Shown piece after piece: positions 18,774 through 21,365 of a DNA stretch of 21,365 bases. The stretch lies in assembly GCA_001275005.1 (NCBI GenBank), contig JWZX01003085.1, positions 1 to 21,365 on the forward strand, in the 5' to 3' direction. This DNA comes from Chrysochromulina tobinii (Eukaryota; Haptophyta; Prymnesiales; Chrysochromulinaceae). A program made the translations under genes and the position numbers. How positions within the stretch are numbered: position 1 is the first letter of the stretch; the number at the start of each line of letters is the position of its first letter. Under the pieces are notes generated by a model. It saw only the letters and a program-made list of their open reading frames with translations, did not search any database and was not told the DNA's origin.

Positions 18774-20326
18774 CTAAAGGGTCTCCGTGTACTCGACGAG
18801 CGAGGTCGGCGGCTTTACTTCGATGACGGTTCCGGTGGCACGAGTATCGACTCGGGGTCGGGGCCGGGCGTCTCCATGACCAATCCAGCGCCCTTTTTAC
18901 GTCCTTTTTGGGTCGCGTTGTGAGTGTGGAGCTCATGCATGCAAATGGGGGAGAAGGGGGAAAGGGGGGCGCCCCCAGGAGCATGTTGAGGCGACTCTGG
19001 TATTTGATGCACGGGCAGACCAAAGTTCAGAGGCCGCTTTGTTGCATAATAGCACGCGAGAACCGGCGCCCTTGCGGCCTTGGCTCTCCATAGGCTCTCG
19101 AGACCCTTGCAAGGGCGGGACTCACGGTCCGCCAAGCACCGCCGCCGCCTTGTGACCTTACGTGCATGCGACCGGGACTCGTCTACTGACTCGGCCACCT
19201 GTGCCACGAAGGGCGCCTTGTCGGCCAAGCTCATCGTCGCCCACTCGTCATCGAGTGCCTGTTGAAGCTTTTGCCACGGGAGCTTCTCGAAGCGCTCAGC
19301 ACCGTCCACCGAGAGCCGCCACAGCTTAAACGCGGTTTTGGGCACATTCACCCCTCGGCGTGCTGCACGAGATAAGCCGCCCGCTGCCACCGACGCCGAG
19401 TCATCCGCCAGCACGCCGTCCTTAACGCCGTCCTCGTCGTCCTCGTACCCGCCGGCACGCTGTCTCGGGGTCGGTGGCGAGCGTCTTGATTCTGTTTGAC
19501 GCGGCCGGGTTGCCGAAGATCTCGACGTAGAAGCGGCTGGATCTCTGGTGAGCCATCTTGTCGCTGGTTTGGCTTTTTGACTCGCTGAGCCCGCCGCTGC
19601 CGCCATTACCAGCAAAGTCCAAGGGTAAGTGCATTTCTCGCGTATCTCTATCTGTGCGGCGTGATGCCAATCAACCTTCTCAGGGTTGAAGTCCTTGTGG
19701 AACATTTGTCGCGAAGCGGTCTGTGTGGACGCCTTGGAGTCGATGAGTATACGGAGCCGCCGAGCCCGCCGCCGCCGAGCCCCCCGCCAAGACCATCGCG
19801 CCACCTGAGTGAGAGCCCGCCGTGATGTTGACACGAGCTTCGACCCAGCCGCCGCGGCCTTTGCCGCCGCTGCCCTTGCCAGCGCCGCCCTTGCCGGCGC
19901 CGTCGCCCTTGCCCGCGCCGGCCTTGCCCGCGCCGCCCTTGCCAGCGCCGTCCTCGTCGTCCTGCTCGTCGGCCACGCCATCGTCGCCACTCGCGCCCTC
20001 GGCGGCTTGCGATCTCTTCGATCTTCACGAGCGCGGCGAGCGGCGGCCAGGGATCGATCGGCAGCCACGTTCCTGGTGGAGGCCACGCCCTTGCCTGGCC
20101 GGAAGCGCGGCCCGCAGCGAGCGACAACTTCTGCGTTTTGAGCGCCTCCAGCTTGAGCCGGAAGTAGATCTGGCCGTCGTGGTCGGCGAAACGCTCCATG
20201 TACACACATAGTTGATCTTCGTGTCGAGAGAAACGCCGACCTAACGCCGACCACCTTGTACGCCGTTAGATAGGGCGCTTCGTCCGACAACTTGACCAGC
20301 AAATCTCGCTGCTGGCGCGACAGCAT
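18774..20326 (-). pseudogene. Frame-broken gene with HMG-box-like domain
   Basis: The start is ATG 20326 (MLSRQQRDLLVKLSDEAPYL). One frame stays open to 18815, but much of it is Arg-rich and unnatural, and natural-looking protein jumps between frames. Segments include YMERFADHDGQIYFRLKLEA (~20205), an acidic/Gly-Lys linker ADEQDDEDGAGKGG (~19975), MFHKDFNPEKVDWHHAAQ (~19700), KMAHQRSSRFYVEIFGNPAA (~19550), and an HMG-box-like stretch (VPKTAFKLWRL...WATMSLADKAPFVAQV, ~19360-19180). The first break coincides with an 11-bp tandem duplication (20232-20253) and a (CA)n run (20202-20208). A last natural segment, [17 protein letters not shown], ends at a TAG (18776-18774). At least four frame changes with no intron-like repeats suggest a pseudogene or badly assembled copy. 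If intact elsewhere, it would be a chromatin or DNA-binding protein of unknown role. Confidence 0.5.
20232..20253 (-). repeat. 11-bp tandem duplication causing a frame break
   Basis: aacgccgacc is repeated at an 11-bp period, and 11 is not a multiple of three. On the minus strand the sequence before it reads AYKVVGV. Skipping one copy continues as SLDTKINYV, a more natural sequence than the present reading. Confidence 0.75.
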
Positions 20327-20370
20327 GTCGGGACAGAGATCTGTGAAAGCAGCTCCGACATGCTGTCGCG
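20316..20370. repeat. Perfect 16-bp inverted repeat over a start codon
   Basis: Arms at 20316-20331 and 20355-20370 are perfect reverse complements around a 23-bp loop. The left arm contains the ATG of the minus-strand gene. The right arm makes ATGCTGTCGCG (MLSR) again on the plus strand, opening only a 35-codon frame. The arms could form a cruciform or mRNA hairpin, or be the trace of a small inversion-duplication. Confidence 0.93.
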
Positions 20371-20520
20371 GGACGAATCCGAATGTACCCTAACAAATTC
20401 ATTTCACATAGGCAATCTAAGCAAGCAATCTAACGGGATCGGAGATTCGAGTCTTTTGCATGCATGAGCATGCATGAGGGGGACGCGATTTACCAAAAAA
20501 TCTGAAAAGGAAAAAATAAT
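20371..20520 (+). promoter_or_regulatory. AT-rich upstream region of the ankyrin gene
   Basis: This 150-bp AT-rich stretch comes just before ATG 20521 and is the likely promoter and leader. It has direct repeats GCAATCTAA (about 20412 and 20425) and gcatgcatga (~20458-20476). A purine-rich aaaaggaaaaaataat run directly precedes the ATG. No clear TATA box is seen. Confidence 0.4.
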
Positions 20521-21365
20521 ATGATGGCCTTCAAGGCAGCCAGCGGCGGCGCCACGCCTCTGTACGCCGCCTGCAACAAAGGCGACGGCGACTGCGTGCG
20601 GCGGCTGCTCGCCGTCCACGCCGCCGTCGACCAGGCAGCCAGCAACGGCACCACGCCTCTGATGGCCGCCTGCCACCAAGGCGACGGCGACTGCGTGCAG
20701 CTGCTGTTCGCCGCCCACGCCGCCGTCGACCAGGCAAACAGCAACGGCGTCATGCCTCTGCTCGCCGCCTGCATCAAAGGTAATGGCGATTGCGTCAAGC
20801 TGCTTGTGCATGCTGGCGCCCGCACCGACTTGCGATTCGCTGCGGGCACAGTCCTCGATGTCGCAGAGGCCCGAGGCCACACCGTCATTGCAAGATTCCT
20901 GCGCAGCAGGGGCCGCGCACCTGCGACGATCGCTGCGGTCGCTCCGGTGTCGAGTGCGGAGCGTGCGGCAGCCGAGCGGGCAGCCGAGCTCGCTGCTGCG
21001 GCTCTGCTGGCTGAGGAGGAGGTGGAGGCTGCGCACAAGCAGCAGGCGCACACGAAGAAAGCGAGCAAGAAAGCCAAAGCCAAGCAGGCAGGGGCGAGCA
21101 AGGCGAGGGCGTCTGCAGCGAGTGCTTCAGCGGCCGCGAGAGGCAGTGCCGAGCCGGACAGCGAGGTGTCGGCGGCGGCGGGCGACGAGGACGTCGTGTG
21201 TCCTCCTTCTGCCGCCGCCGATGAGGCGCTGCGTGTGGCCATGGCGGCCGCGCAGTACGAGGTCCTGGTCGGTGCAATCGAGGAGCACCACGCACTCGCA
21301 GGCGAGGGTGTGTTGGCGGAGGCGAGGGCGATGCGCGAGCGCTTGCACAAGAAGCGCAAGCAGGA
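20521..21365 (+). CDS. Ankyrin-repeat protein (3' end beyond window)
   Basis: Open from ATG 20521 (ATGATG) to the window edge, 281 complete codons with no stop. Three 33-residue ankyrin repeats (~8-106) follow the pattern NGxTPLxAACxxGDGDCVxLLxxxxAxVDQA. The capping segment TVLDVAEARGHTVIARFLRSRG is typical of a last ankyrin repeat. After it come an Ala/Glu/Lys helix ([18 protein letters not shown]), a Lys-rich basic patch (KKASKKAKAKQ, a possible nuclear signal) and another helical segment (AAQYEVLVGAIEEHHALAGE). Ankyrin repeats bind proteins; the partner is not visible. The N-terminus begins abruptly inside a repeat-like segment, so an upstream exon or a truncated duplicate is possible. Confidence 0.75.
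   Translation, partial: MMAFKAASGGATPLYAACNKGDGDCVRRLLAVHAAVDQAASNGTTPLMAACHQGDGDCVQLLFAAHAAVDQANSNGVMPLLAACIKGNGDCVKLLVHAGARTDLRFAAGTVLDVAEARGHTVIARFLRSRGRAPATIAAVAPVSSAERAAAERAAELAAAALLAEEEVEAAHKQQAHTKKASKKAKAKQAGASKARASAASASAAARGSAEPDSEVSAAAGDEDVVCPPSAAADEALRVAMAAAQYEVLVGAIEEHHALAGEGVLAEARAMRERLHKKRKQ
20542..20838 (+). repeat. Three 99-bp ankyrin-coding units
   Basis: Units start at 20542, 20641 and 20740. The first two are nearly identical, even at synonymous positions (both contain ggcgacggcgactgcgtgc). The third is more diverged (ggtaatggcgattgcgtc). This pattern indicates recent duplication or conversion of the first two. Confidence 0.85.

Noticed and set aside
18243-18923. Plus-strand 226-codon frame with Phe-Ser-Ala-Ala repeats
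   Set aside because: It begins with TTG, and its repeats are the antisense of EKAAA-type coding repeats on the minus strand.
20490-21359. 289-codon minus-strand frame opposite the ankyrin gene
   Set aside because: The plus strand encodes regular ankyrin repeats, and the minus frame mirrors their periodicity.

Overview
The window is nuclear DNA from a GC-rich protist, most likely a unicellular alga. I lean to a haptophyte, with a pelagophyte or dinoflagellate as the alternative. The reasons are: large genes with few, very short spliceosomal introns; eukaryote-only domains (C2, WW, IQ, EF-hand, a dynein-type stalk head, a GT29 sialyltransferase, ankyrin repeats); Ala/Glu/Lys coiled coils made of a 15-bp repeat; and good Kozak-like ATG contexts. 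Taxonomy is inference, since no marker gene is present.

Layout, left to right. Minus strand, 1-2838: a protein with an SH3-like N-terminus, two WW-C2 modules and a long coiled coil, running off the left edge. A 185-bp divergent promoter region (2839-3023) separates it from a giant plus-strand gene (3024-10642) with an EF-hand, IQ-like motifs, coiled coils and two C-terminal modules that resemble the CEP164 WW region. Plus-strand genes follow closely: a HAD-family phosphatase (10737-11564); an orphan dynein-stalk/microtubule-binding-like domain joined to two UBA-like repeats (11801-14104); a GT29 sialyltransferase (14281-16262, one intron); and a DAO-type FAD oxidoreductase (16376-17912, one intron). 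Next comes a frame-broken minus-strand gene with an HMG-box-like domain (18774-20326) and an Ala/Glu/Lys-coding remnant. The right end is the start of an ankyrin-repeat gene (20521 onward).

The most interesting signal is an intron family. All three recognisable introns (167-355 minus, 15351-15502 plus, 17198-17282 plus) have the same build. The first 11-22 nt of the intron duplicate the first nucleotides of the downstream exon, and the duplicated block supplies both the GT and the CAG splice sites. The interior is a roughly 10-bp repeat carrying CTGAT, which matches the CTRAY branch-point consensus. Two of the three introns are tandem arrays of two complete GT...CAG units joined at CAG|GT, so each contains a potential recursive (zero-length-exon) splice site. 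This looks like an introner-like, still-expanding intron family.

Three neighbours have microtubule or cilium themes (CEP164-like WW/IQ protein, dynein-stalk-like protein, C2-WW coiled-coil protein). Joint function is only a guess. Several genes carry single-base frame breaks, which may be assembly errors or real lesions.
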